Assembly (NCBI GenBank): GCA_945897755.1
Contig: CAMDGH010000013.1
Span: 1 to 41,451, forward strand
DNA: 41,451 nt
Reading direction: 5' to 3'
Source: Chryseobacterium gleum
GTDB taxonomy: Bacteria; Bacteroidota; Bacteroidia; Flavobacteriales_D; Crocinitomicaceae
The notes under the pieces were generated by a model. It was not told where the DNA came from. It saw only the letters and a list, made by a program, of their open reading frames with translations, and did no database searches. A program made the translations under genes and the position numbers. Positions 26,234-33,821 of this stretch are shown in pieces (within the stretch, counting starts at the first letter, position 1; each line of letters opens with the position of its first letter).

Positions 26234-27307
26234 ATGTCACTAACAAGAGAAATTGTACTAAATATACTATCAAACATCATTGAACCCGATCTACAAAAGG
26301 ATTTAGTATCAGCTAATTTAGTTGAAACAATTGAAATTGATGGTAACAAACTTCACCTCGAAGTTTACACCTCTAACCCTGCTTTACACGCAAGGAAACG
26401 AATTCAAGAACTTATCGAATTCAATATCAAAGATAAAATAAGCTCTGATCTTGAACTTACAACCATCGTTAAAGCAATTCCTGCTAATAGTCAAATAGCA
26501 CGAAGAAGAATCTTACCAGACATCAAATACATTGTAGCAATCGCTTCAGGGAAAGGAGGTGTCGGTAAATCAACAGTTACAGCAAATCTAGCTGGTGGGC
26601 TAACTAAAGCAGGATACAAAGTTGGAATTGTTGACGCTGATATTTACGGCCCATCAATACCGACGATGTTCGATGTTGTCGGAGAAAGACCATTGATGAA
26701 AGATATTGATGGAAAACCAATGATTTGCCCCGTTGAGAATCACGGAATAAAACTATTATCAATTGGATTTTTCACAGAACAAGACAACGCTGTTGTATGG
26801 AGAGGACCGATGGCAGCGAAAGCATTGACTCAAATGTTCACGGACACCTATTGGGGAGAATTAGACTACTTACTTATAGATCTTCCTCCGGGAACAGGTG
26901 ATATTCATTTATCCTTGGTGCAAACAGTACCACTAGACGGAGCTGTTATTGTAAGTACTCCTCAGGAAATCGCCTTAGCAGATGCAAGAAAGGGAGTAAA
27001 CATGTTTAAACTGGAAAACATTAATGTACCTGTTATAGGGATGATTGAAAATATGGCTTGGTTTACACCAGCAGAGCTTCCAGACAACAAATACTTTATA
27101 TTTGGGAGGGATGGAGTTAAAAATTTAGCCGAAGGAATGAAAGTTCCATTTTTAGGTTATATTCCATTAGTACAAAGTGTTCGTGAAGCTGGGGACGTAG
27201 GAAGACCAGCTGTATTTCAAGACAATACTCCCATATCTTGCGCTTTTGATGAATTAACACTTACATTTGTAGGCGAATTAAACAACTTAACTTCAAAAAA
27301 ATCATGA
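26234..27307 (+). CDS. Mrp/NBP35-type P-loop ATPase, Fe-S cluster carrier
   Basis: A 357-aa protein with an N-terminal MIP18/DUF59 domain (residues about 5-80) and a MinD-like P-loop domain whose deviant Walker A is S-G-K-G-G-V-G-K-S-T (105-114); D-A-D-I-Y-G-P-S-I-P and L-P-P-G-T-G-D follow. Mrp/ApbC proteins hold and pass on Fe-S clusters. The C-terminal C-x2-C that usually bridges a cluster between two subunits is absent: the position reads E-N-M-A-W-F-T-P-A-E-L-P. The stop overlaps the NifU-domain gene by 4 bp (ATGA), which supports joint work in Fe-S assembly. Confidence 0.93.
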   Translation: MSLTREIVLNILSNIIEPDLQKDLVSANLVETIEIDGNKLHLEVYTSNPALHARKRIQELIEFNIKDKISSDLELTTIVKAIPANSQIARRRILPDIKYIVAIASGKGGVGKSTVTANLAGGLTKAGYKVGIVDADIYGPSIPTMFDVVGERPLMKDIDGKPMICPVENHGIKLLSIGFFTEQDNAVVWRGPMAAKALTQMFTDTYWGELDYLLIDLPPGTGDIHLSLVQTVPLDGAVIVSTPQEIALADARKGVNMFKLENINVPVIGMIENMAWFTPAELPDNKYFIFGRDGVKNLAEGMKVPFLGYIPLVQSVREAGDVGRPAVFQDNTPISCAFDELTLTFVGELNNLTSKKS

Positions 27308-27567
27308 TGTTTCGATCAAAAGAAGAATTGACTATAATCATAAATAAATCGATAGAACTACTTCGTCCTTTTTTACATGCTGATGGTGGTGATATGGAAC
27401 TAACTGAAATTACTGACGATTATGTTGTTCGAGTTAAATTACTTGGAGCTTGTAGCGACTGCACTATGAGTTTTATGACGCTTAAATCTGGTCTAGAGGA
27501 AGCATTAAAAGTTTCAGCTCCAGAAATTAAAAGTGTTGAATCAGTAGATGAAGTAACAACCGTATAA
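27304..27567 (+). CDS. NifU C-terminal domain protein (Fe-S scaffold)
   Basis: An 87-aa NfuA-type single-domain protein. It begins with a helix, then F-L-H-A-D-G-G-D-M-E-L and L-G-A-C-S-D-C-T-M-S, where the C-x2-C pair would bind a 4Fe-4S cluster between two monomers. Since the adjacent Mrp lacks its own C-x2-C, this small protein may supply the cluster ligands of the pair, which is inference. The first codons are ATGATG; the ATG at 27304 overlaps the mrp stop. Convergent with the carotenoid genes. Confidence 0.93.
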   Translation: MMFRSKEELTIIINKSIELLRPFLHADGGDMELTEITDDYVVRVKLLGACSDCTMSFMTLKSGLEEALKVSAPEIKSVESVDEVTTV

Positions 27568-27582
27568 AATAAGATACCGCCC

Positions 27583-27598
27583 GTTAGAAAAAACTAAC
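27583..27598. terminator. Small hairpin between convergent nifU and lycopene cyclase genes
   Basis: GTTAG, six A, CTAAC makes a 5-bp stem with a 6-nt loop in the 44-bp gap between two converging genes. The stem is weak and lacks a good T-tract, so the terminator call is tentative. Confidence 0.25.
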
Positions 27599-27611
27599 TC
27601 CTCAAATGAAT

Positions 27612-28298
27612 TTAGGTGTTGTATTTCAATTTTAGTTTTTCATACAACCAAACGATTGGGAGTAGCATGCTTACGTTGTAATATATGTCTTCAATTGGTA
27701 TGGTTATTATACGTAACCCTAAAATATGAGCTTGATTATACCAAACGATTGGTTTTTGAGTTACTGCTCCTGTAAGAACTCCATTTACAATGATAAATGG
27801 TATTAGTGAGATCAAAAAAGTAAGTGAAAAGTATGGAAACCATGTTTTTTTTTTTATTATTGAGAAGTAGAAGACTAATAAACAAGCAAGAGAACACGCA
27901 CTCATTGTATACCATTTATCAATACCATTTATAATCATTAAACACCCAATAGCAATAAGGGTATAAGAAAAAAAAGTAGCTAGTTTATCGAGTTTTGCAA
28001 AAGGGAAATAAGCCCGTAGTACTTCGTAAATAAATAAGCATGAAAATGGAACTAGAAAGAAAAAAAGCACTTCTTCAATGGGTAAATTGTACAAGTATAC
28101 TTTACTTAAATAACATGGTTCAAATCCCCAAATTTTGCAACTCGTAAAAAAGGCGTCCCAAACCAAGAAGAATATTGCAATTGGAAGAATAGATAAAAAC
28201 AGAATCTTAAAATAGGTATTAAAATGCACTTTTTTATCAAAACTTAAGAGTAAAGGACCAATTATAGTAAAGAATAATACCCAACCGTAAGTACTCAC
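27612..28298 (-). CDS. Lycopene cyclase (CrtYcd/CarR-type membrane protein)
   Basis: A 228-aa, mostly hydrophobic protein with about seven membrane helices. It contains two copies of the lycopene cyclase domain motif: P-I-E-E at residues 73-76 (N-L-P-I-E-E-V-L-F-F) and P-I-E-D at 201-204 (I-P-I-E-D-I-Y-Y-N). In one chain this equals the fused form of the heterodimeric CrtYc/CrtYd cyclases, which close beta-ionone rings on lycopene; whether one or both ends are cyclised is not readable here. It is the last gene of a minus-strand trio and overlaps crtZ by 4 bp. Confidence 0.9.
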   Translation of the reverse strand: MSTYGWVLFFTIIGPLLLSFDKKVHFNTYFKILFLSILPIAIFFLVWDAFFTSCKIWGFEPCYLSKVYLYNLPIEEVLFFFLVPFSCLFIYEVLRAYFPFAKLDKLATFFSYTLIAIGCLMIINGIDKWYTMSACSLACLLVFYFSIIKKKTWFPYFSLTFLISLIPFIIVNGVLTGAVTQKPIVWYNQAHILGLRIITIPIEDIYYNVSMLLPIVWLYEKLKLKYNT

Positions 28299-28774
28299 AA
28301 TTTTTTATATTTTCGATGAAATGTTTTTTTTGCCTCAATATAGTATTTTTTCGGCACTAATAGCATTCCGAAACATTCTCCATTATCTTTTCCAAGATGC
28401 TTGTGGTGGACTTTATGCGCTTTTCGAATTGCTATGAAATAAGGATGGTCAATATCTCTAAGCCATTTGAAACGTCGGTGTATGTAAACATCATGAATCA
28501 TAAAATAGGTGAATCCGTATAAAGCTATTCCAAACCCTATCCAAACAGGAACATATAATTCATACATCATACCCAACATGATACACAACCAAGAAGGAAT
28601 TGCGTAAATCAGAAAAAAAACATCGTTTCTTTCAAAAAAATGAGGTTTAACATCATGGTGATCTTCATGGAAATTCCACATACTACCATGCATTAAAAAT
28701 TTATGAGTTGCCCAAGCCATAAACTCCATACCAATGAAGCTAGTTAGTAATACAAAAGGACCCCACCAATACAT
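28295..28774 (-). CDS. crtZ: CrtZ-type beta-carotene hydroxylase
   Basis: A 159-aa membrane protein of the fatty acid hydroxylase superfamily. The di-iron histidine boxes are visible: H24-x4-H29 (T-H-K-F-L-M-H-G), H36-x2-H39-H40 (H-E-D-H-H), H-D-V-Y-I-H and H-K-V-H-H near the C-terminus. The length fits CrtZ, which adds 3-hydroxyls to beta rings. It sits between the CruF-like gene (3 bp upstream) and the cyclase (4-bp overlap), so the three are one transcription unit. Confidence 0.92.
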   Translation of the reverse strand: MYWWGPFVLLTSFIGMEFMAWATHKFLMHGSMWNFHEDHHDVKPHFFERNDVFFLIYAIPSWLCIMLGMMYELYVPVWIGFGIALYGFTYFMIHDVYIHRRFKWLRDIDHPYFIAIRKAHKVHHKHLGKDNGECFGMLLVPKKYYIEAKKTFHRKYKKL

Positions 28775-28777
28775 AAT

Positions 28778-29416
28778 TTAAAAGATAAGAAGAAAAAAAA
28801 AGAGCATTAAAACAAAAAATAAACACCTTGAAACAATGTTTTGTTCGTTTAATCCCATTCGAAAATAAAGGTAATGAATAGGAATGGATACAAAAAACCA
28901 GCAAAAATAATTGTATAGCGGTATTGTGTTGTTTTGCCATGACCAGTAATTACTTTTTACAGCAAAGGGTTCGATAAGAAAATCTATTCCTACCATTAAT
29001 CCGCAAGAAATTAAGATATGAAGCCACCATTTAGTTGTAATGTAATGAGCTACTGCATTTGTTGAAACTGTCAAAACACACCAGTTTATTCCAATTATCA
29101 AAGGTACTCCTCCAATTTTAGCTCCTAAATTAGTTCCATAGTTATAGTTTCCGAATAAGTAATGCGTATGAACCCCAATCCATTCAACAGTCATTCCATA
29201 AATTGAACAAAAAAACACAAATAAATAGAATTTAAACGATTGTTTTTCCCTAGCTAAGATAAGAATACAGAAAGAAAGAAGTAGGTTGAAAAAACTTAAG
29301 GAGAGAAAATAATTATGGGTTTCTTTGAAAGAGATCCCTATGAATCCAATTGAATGGAATAGTAGGAGGGTAAAAATCAGTATTGTTTTCTTATGAAAAT
29401 AAAAGGCTTGTTTCAT
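28778..29416 (-). CDS. Carotenoid biosynthesis protein (DUF422, CruF-like 1,2-hydratase)
   Basis: A 212-aa integral membrane protein with about six to seven helices. The conserved core reads V-E-W-I-G-V-H-T, F-G-N-Y-N-Y-G, G-V-P-L-I-I-G-I-N-W, then D-F-L-I-E-P-F-A and W-x-W at the C-terminal side, which I recognise as the DUF422 carotenoid family that includes CruF, the gamma-carotene 1',2'-hydratase. If it is CruF, the product is a monocyclic carotenoid with a tertiary hydroxyl at the open end, such as the saproxanthin type. First gene of the trio; a TAACTTTG element lies 39 bp upstream. Confidence 0.75.
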   Translation of the reverse strand: MKQAFYFHKKTILIFTLLLFHSIGFIGISFKETHNYFLSLSFFNLLLSFCILILAREKQSFKFYLFVFFCSIYGMTVEWIGVHTHYLFGNYNYGTNLGAKIGGVPLIIGINWCVLTVSTNAVAHYITTKWWLHILISCGLMVGIDFLIEPFAVKSNYWSWQNNTIPLYNYFCWFFVSIPIHYLYFRMGLNEQNIVSRCLFFVLMLFFFLLIF

Positions 29417-29455
29417 TTTTTATAATAAAGCTTTCAATTACTTTAAACGAATATC

Positions 29456-29463
29456 CAAAGTTA
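29456..29463 (-). promoter_or_regulatory. Candidate -7 element for the carotenoid genes, overlapping the hflX stop
   Basis: On the minus strand TAACTTTG matches TAnnTTTG; its first three bases are the hflX TAA. The start codon of the CruF-like gene is at 29416. No good -33 element; readthrough from hflX is also possible. Confidence 0.35.
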
Positions 29464-30660
29464 ATATAGGAAATGATGATATGGATAGCGAACCTTAAAT
29501 ATTTCTTTGACAGTATCGTAAATGAGTGTTTTCAATTCTTCAATATTCTCTTTATTTTCTGCAGATATAAAAACACAGTTTTTGTTGTTCATCTTAGACA
29601 TCCATGTTTTTTTCAATTCCTCTAAAGAAATGTTTTCTCTCAAGACTGGTGTTAGGTCGTCAATGTCTTTTTGAATATGAGAGAAAGCATCTATTTTATT
29701 AAATACGAGGATATATGGTTTTTCGGTAGAGTCAATTTCAGCAATTGTTTCATTAACTACCTTAAATTGATCTTCAAAATTTGCGTGAGAAATATCCAAT
29801 ACATGAACGAGTAAGTCTGCTTCCCTAACTTCGTCAAGGGTTGATTTAAACGATTCAATGAGTTGATGAGGTAATTTCCGAATAAATCCAACGGTATCTG
29901 TTAACAAGAATGGGAGGTTTTCAATTACTACTTTTCGAACAGTAGTATCGAGTGTAGCAAAAAGTTTATTTTCTGCAAATACCTCTGATTTACTCAACAT
30001 GTTCATGATTGTACTTTTGCCAACATTGGTATAACCAACGAGTGCTACCCGAACTAATTGACCTCTATTTCCTCGTTGAATAGACATTTGTTTATCTATT
30101 TCTATCAATTTTTCTTTCATGAGTGATATTCTCATTTGAATTACCCGACGATCACTTTCTATTTGAGATTCTCCAGGTCCTCTAAGTCCAATCCCTCCTT
30201 TTTGCCGTTCTAAATGAGTCCACATTCGAGTTAATCGAGGCAACATATATTGAAGTTGCGCTAATTCTACCTGAGTTTTCGCATGAGAAGTCCTTGCTCT
30301 ACTTGCGAAAATATCAAGTATTAATATGTTTCGATCTAATATTTTACATTCTAATTCTCGTTCAATATTTCTAAGTTGAGAGGGGGAAAGTTCGTCGTCA
30401 AAGATGACCATTTCAATCCCTTTGAACTTAATGTATTCTTTTATTTCTTCCAGTTTTCCTGTCCCAACAAATGTTTTTGGATTTGTCATTGTTAACTTTT
30501 GAAGAAACCGATGTTTGGTAATCGCACCCGCTGTTAATGCAAGGAATTCGAGTTCATCTAAGTATTCATGAGCAACAGATTCTGCTAATTGTTGGGTAAC
30601 GACACCAACGAGTACACATGTTTCTTCTTTAGCGTCGATGGTAATATGTCCTTCGTTCAT
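29461..30660 (-). CDS. hflX: HflX, ribosome-associated GTPase
   Basis: A 399-aa GTPase. The N-terminal HflX domain (about residues 15-195) ends in the coiled region with G-G-I-G-L-R-G-P-G-E-S-Q; the G domain (about 205-370) has G-Y-T-N-V-G-K-S-T (G1), D-T-V-G-F (G3) and N-K-I-D (G4). HflX splits or rescues stalled 70S ribosomes under stress. The start overlaps the cytochrome c stop by 3-4 bp (ATGA), so it is co-translated with the redox genes upstream, a partner set I would not have predicted. Confidence 0.95.
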   Translation of the reverse strand: MNEGHITIDAKEETCVLVGVVTQQLAESVAHEYLDELEFLALTAGAITKHRFLQKLTMTNPKTFVGTGKLEEIKEYIKFKGIEMVIFDDELSPSQLRNIERELECKILDRNILILDIFASRARTSHAKTQVELAQLQYMLPRLTRMWTHLERQKGGIGLRGPGESQIESDRRVIQMRISLMKEKLIEIDKQMSIQRGNRGQLVRVALVGYTNVGKSTIMNMLSKSEVFAENKLFATLDTTVRKVVIENLPFLLTDTVGFIRKLPHQLIESFKSTLDEVREADLLVHVLDISHANFEDQFKVVNETIAEIDSTEKPYILVFNKIDAFSHIQKDIDDLTPVLRENISLEELKKTWMSKMNNKNCVFISAENKENIEELKTLIYDTVKEIFKVRYPYHHFLY

Positions 30661-30995
30661 TTTTTCTGCAAAGAAATTATGTAATTAGTTAGCGCATCAA
30701 TATCTTTTTCATTCGGAATGATTTCTTTAAAGGGCATCATTCCTTTTTCGTTTCCATTAAGAATTGTGTTTTTTATTTCAGCAATTGAAATGCGACTTTT
30801 GGAGAGGTCTGCTGCGCCAGCAACACCTTTGTCTCCTTTTAATCCATGACAAGACTCACAATGCAAAACGTATAAGGCGAAAGGAGAGCTTGATTTAGTC
30901 TCTATTACTTCTTCGTTATTCGTTATCCCATTATTTTTTGATGTACAAGATAAAAACACCAAAGAGATGGATATTATCAATGATTTTAATACCAT
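30657..30995 (-). CDS. Lipoprotein c-type cytochrome
   Basis: A 112-aa protein with a lipoprotein signal (V-F-L-S-C, Cys17) and one haem-binding C-E-S-C-H around residues 50-54. A distal Met ligand is available in G-M-M-P-F. It belongs to the small class I cytochromes (cytochrome_CBB3-like) and should be anchored on the periplasmic side, shuttling electrons. It overlaps the upstream membrane gene by 10 bp and the downstream hflX by 4 bp. Confidence 0.88.
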   Translation of the reverse strand: MVLKSLIISISLVFLSCTSKNNGITNNEEVIETKSSSPFALYVLHCESCHGLKGDKGVAGAADLSKSRISIAEIKNTILNGNEKGMMPFKEIIPNEKDIDALTNYIISLQKK

Positions 30996-31420
30996 CCACC
31001 TCCAATATTTCTAAATGGCCAAGGAATAGCTACTAAAATAATAATTAAAACAATTAAATACCAATTAAAGATAGTTGCGTGTTTAGATCTTGCATCTTCT
31101 ATTTTTTCAGCTTTTTTTCTACCAATTGTAATAATAACTAGGGCAATAATCATCATAAGAAAGTGCTCCATTCCGTAAAAACGCAATAAAGGGTTTTTCA
31201 TCCACCCTTTAATAAATTGGACTTTATCACTGCTAAAATAAAGAATTAGCCCAATTAATAATTGAGTGTGTAATGATATCATCGTGAAAAGATTAATCAT
31301 TTTATCTTTCTTAATGTACTCCCCTGATTTTTTTCCTTTTAATGCGTTGAAAAGCGCAAAAATGAGAAGTCCGAGTGCTACCCAACGAAGGCCAGAATGT
31401 GCGTGTTTTAGTATTTCCAT
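30986..31420 (-). CDS. Four-helix membrane protein with conserved-looking histidines
   Basis: A 144-aa protein with four predicted transmembrane helices. Histidines occur in or at the ends of helices: H-A-H-S-G-L-R-W at the start, S-L-H-T-Q-L-L in helix 2, M-E-H-F-L-M-M in helix 3 and K-H-A-T-I-F before helix 4, which is compatible with haem b binding. Some relatives are labelled cytochrome b in annotation, which I cannot confirm. Given the cytochrome c gene overlapping its end, a small quinol/cytochrome redox module is plausible. Two bp separate it from the lipoprotein upstream. Confidence 0.65.
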   Translation of the reverse strand: MEILKHAHSGLRWVALGLLIFALFNALKGKKSGEYIKKDKMINLFTMISLHTQLLIGLILYFSSDKVQFIKGWMKNPLLRFYGMEHFLMMIIALVIITIGRKKAEKIEDARSKHATIFNWYLIVLIIILVAIPWPFRNIGGGWY

Positions 31421-31422
31421 GA

Positions 31423-31611
31423 TTATTTTTTTATTGCTTCTAATGCTTCGATATCCTCGTCTAATTGCATCATTTCTTCCTCTAAAGCTTTTTCTTCAGC
31501 GGAAATTTCAGTTTTCTCAATCTTTGTGTGTTTTTCTTTTTTTGGAGCTTCACTGCAAGCCTGATTAAAAGTTATAAAGACAATTCCAATTAAAAGTAAC
31601 TTCTTTTTCAT
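31423..31611 (-). CDS. Small acidic lipoprotein
   Basis: A 62-aa protein: signal peptide with lipobox F-N-Q-A-C (Cys19), a short Lys-rich segment and an acidic heptad-like helix (E-E-K-A-L-E-E-E-M-M-Q-L, then D-E-D-I-E-A-L) that could form a coiled coil. Its position, 2 bp before the four-helix membrane protein, and the lipobox argue for a real gene despite its size. Function unknown. Confidence 0.65.
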   Translation of the reverse strand: MKKKLLLIGIVFITFNQACSEAPKKEKHTKIEKTEISAEEKALEEEMMQLDEDIEALEAIKK

Positions 31612-31710
31612 AAATGTATATTTAATTTGATGTAAAAATAAGGTTTTTCAAGTCTTGAAACATCTGATTTATTAAAAAAGATGGATAAAATATGATATAG
31701 AGTCGTTATT

Positions 31711-31745
31711 TTTGGTTTTCAATTCATTTCAAACTGCTAAATTTA
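31711..31745 (+). promoter_or_regulatory. Candidate promoter for the superoxide dismutase gene
   Basis: TTTG at 31711-31714 and TAAATTTA at 31738-31745, 23 bp apart, resemble the -33/-7 pair; the -7 element ends in A instead of G and the spacing is slightly long. It is 27 bp from the ATG at 31772. Confidence 0.3.
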
Positions 31746-31771
31746 CCATTGAATTTTAAAACTTTATAAAA

Positions 31772-32371
31772 ATGGCATTCGAATTACCAAAATTACCCTA
31801 TGCATATGATGCGTTAGAACCTCATATTGATGCAAAAACAATGGAAATACACCATTCTAAGCATCATCAGGCTTACATTACCAATTTAAATGCTGCACTA
31901 CTCGGAACAGAATTAGAAGGTAAAACAATAGAAGAAATTTTAAAAAATTGTAAAGACATTCCTGCGGTAAGAAATAATGGAGGTGGTTTTTGGAATCATA
32001 ATTTGTTCTGGGAAATCATGGCGCCTAATACTGGAGGTGTTCCTACAGGTCTATTAGCTGAAGCAATAAGCAATACATTTGGATCTTTTGATGCATTTAA
32101 AGAAGCTTTTTCAAAAGCTGGAGCGACTCGCTTTGGTTCTGGTTGGGCTTGGTTATGTGTTGAAGAAGGAAAATTAGTTGTTTGTTCAACGCCAAATCAA
32201 GACAATCCATTAATGGGTGAAGGCTGTCAAGGAACTCCAATATTAGCGATGGATGTATGGGAGCATGCGTATTATTTAAATTATCAAAATAGAAGACCTG
32301 ATTATATGAACGCGTTCTTTAATGTTGTAAATTGGGATGTTGTAACTGAGAAATACATGGCTGCAATTTAA
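31772..32371 (+). CDS. Fe/Mn superoxide dismutase (Mn-type features)
   Basis: A 199-aa cytosolic enzyme converting superoxide to hydrogen peroxide and oxygen. Metal ligands: H27, the His in N-H-N-L-F-W, and Asp and His of D-V-W-E-H. The position that supplies the active-site Gln in iron enzymes is Gly (G-G-G-F-W-N-H), while N-Q-D-N-P-L provides the Gln used by manganese enzymes; a Mn or cambialistic enzyme is therefore likelier. Stand-alone gene, with a strong hairpin about 160 bp downstream. Confidence 0.94.
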   Translation: MAFELPKLPYAYDALEPHIDAKTMEIHHSKHHQAYITNLNAALLGTELEGKTIEEILKNCKDIPAVRNNGGGFWNHNLFWEIMAPNTGGVPTGLLAEAISNTFGSFDAFKEAFSKAGATRFGSGWAWLCVEEGKLVVCSTPNQDNPLMGEGCQGTPILAMDVWEHAYYLNYQNRRPDYMNAFFNVVNWDVVTEKYMAAI

Positions 32372-32528
32372 TTTAATCTAAGCTATTTATTATTTAATTA
32401 GGTTATAAGTGATTTATTTAAATAGACTAATAGCAAAAATCGAGTTCTAGCTTAGGTCAGCACTGAAAAAGTAAGTTAAATCCCATTTTATGTCTTAAAG
32501 TTAAGATATTAGAACATTGTTGTACGGT

Positions 32529-32560
32529 AAAAGAGAAGCCATTTTTATGGCTTCTCTTTT
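32529..32560. terminator. Strong bidirectional hairpin terminator
   Basis: A perfect 14-bp stem (AAAAGAGAAGCCAT / ATGGCTTCTCTTTT) with a TTTT loop. Outer arms TACGGT and ACCGTA extend it with a 3-base bulge, and a T-rich run follows. It lies between convergent genes and can serve the superoxide dismutase and anything coming from the right. Confidence 0.75.
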
Positions 32561-32770
32561 AAAACCGTAATTTTGTTTTGTACAACTAATACAATGGAAA
32601 AAAACAACTATTTTTCAAGTAGATATATTTTCGGATAGCTGATTTGTGAAAATAATAATTTGATGTGCAGGAGCTATCATTGCTACCTTTAAATTTATAG
32701 AACCACTAATTACTACCCTTATTCAGCAAATTGACCCTGCTCCTATTTTAGAATCATCTACTATCGTTTT

Positions 32771-32844
32771 CGGGCTTGGCAAAGGTGGCGATTTTCACAA
32801 CAAATGTTTCTGTGGAGCAATGAACCGCTACTTTTCCAAACTCG
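32771..32844. repeat. Imperfect inverted repeat, attC-like or dispersed intergenic element
   Basis: Arms 32771-32790 and 32826-32844 pair over about 19 positions with 15 Watson-Crick pairs, two G-T wobbles, two mismatches and one bulged G, around a 35-nt centre that contains CACA and TGTG arms of its own. GC is about 47 percent, well above the neighbouring DNA. It sits 30 bp past the SDR stop, where a gene-cassette attC site would lie, but no core GTTRRRY is visible. Only one copy is present in this window. Confidence 0.5.
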
Positions 32845-32873
32845 TATTATGCCTTCGTTGTTCTTTTCTGTCG

Positions 32874-33587
32874 TTACATTTTGTCATAAATTGTTCTCGG
32901 TAACCGCTTTAATATTGTCGCAATTAGTCGCCACCGTTTTGTAACATAAGCAACCTTTTTTTTGTTAATAATTGCTTTGTAAATTTGTCTAACCGTTTTT
33001 TCAACAGGCATTACCCAAAACAAACCTTCGCCTTTTGCCATTTCTGTATCAACAAGTCCTGGTCGAATGTCTGTTACAAAAATCGGTTCTTTAAGTTTTG
33101 TTGCTTTCTGTCTCAACCCTTCTAAATAATTTATTTGATAGGCTTTTGTCGCATTGTACGCAGGTGCTTGTCTACTACCACGAAGTCCGCCAATAGAACT
33201 TATTGCTACTAAATGTCCTGATTTTTGTTTTTCAAAATAGTTAAAAGTCCAATCTGAAACACAAGTAAAACCTAATACATTCGTGTCTATTGTCCGCTTT
33301 TCTATTTCAAAATCTAGGCTTTCATTTATGTCGCCAATGCCCGAACCAATAATTAATAAATCTAGTCCGCCAAGTTCTGTCGTAAGTTCATCTAATTTCT
33401 GTCCAACAACATTTGTGTCATTGATATCAAATGATTTTATATAAAAATATGGATTCTCGTTTTTTAATTCATTCAGCAATTCAACACGTCTTCCTGTCAA
33501 GCCAATTTTATAATTGTTGTCAGCCAAAAGTTTTGCAAGTCCTTTACCTATTCCAGATGTCGCCCCAATTATTATAGCTTTCTTCAT
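32874..33587 (-). CDS. SDR family oxidoreductase, possibly acquired
   Basis: A 237-aa short-chain dehydrogenase. I use ATG 33587 (M-K-K-A-I-I-I-G) because the cofactor motif G-A-T-S-G-I-G follows at once; an upstream ATG at 33632 would add 15 unconserved residues. G-R-R near residue 33 suggests NADP(H). The N-N-A-G position is replaced by I-I-G-S-G-I-G, and the active site has S-S-I-G and Y-N-A-T-K. A Lys/Arg-rich tail ends it. It stands alone, flanked by a hairpin and palindrome on one side and 234 bp of gene-free DNA on the other, which fits a mobile single-gene unit. Substrate unknown. Confidence 0.85.
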   Translation of the reverse strand: MKKAIIIGATSGIGKGLAKLLADNNYKIGLTGRRVELLNELKNENPYFYIKSFDINDTNVVGQKLDELTTELGGLDLLIIGSGIGDINESLDFEIEKRTIDTNVLGFTCVSDWTFNYFEKQKSGHLVAISSIGGLRGSRQAPAYNATKAYQINYLEGLRQKATKLKEPIFVTDIRPGLVDTEMAKGEGLFWVMPVEKTVRQIYKAIINKKKVAYVTKRWRLIATILKRLPRTIYDKM

Positions 33588-33821
33588 TCTTAATTTTTGT
33601 CTGTTTTTTTGTATCGCCTTACAATGAGGCATATCGAAAGTATTGAAGATAATAAATCTGATCTTTTAGTTATTTGATACTATTTAGGTCGTTTTTAACC
33701 TTTTAATAAATAATTCGATCCTTACAAATAGGTTTAAATTACAGTTTCGCTTTGTAAAATCCGAATTGATTTGTTTTAACTCAACAAATCATATAAGCGA
33801 ATATTAAATGAATTTGGCATA

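Larger units (their letters stand above)
32372..32873. other. 502-bp stretch without a gene
   Basis: Between the superoxide dismutase and the convergent SDR. It holds a strong hairpin (32529-32560) and an imperfect 74-bp palindrome (32771-32844). The part from about 32760 on has visibly higher GC than its surroundings. One frame from 32664 stays open into the SDR 3' end for 79 codons, but has no start codon near its beginning and no motif I recognise, so I do not call a gene. Confidence 0.7.

Noticed and set aside
32664-32903. A 79-codon open frame on plus between the hairpin and the SDR
   Set aside because: It begins right after a TGA with no start codon near its beginning, overlaps the SDR 3' end on the other strand and shows no motif; more likely a chance frame in a GC-richer repeat.
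33588-33821. 234-bp gap as a place for a small RNA or lost gene
   Set aside because: AT-rich with stops in all frames, no hairpin of note and no complete promoter element seen.
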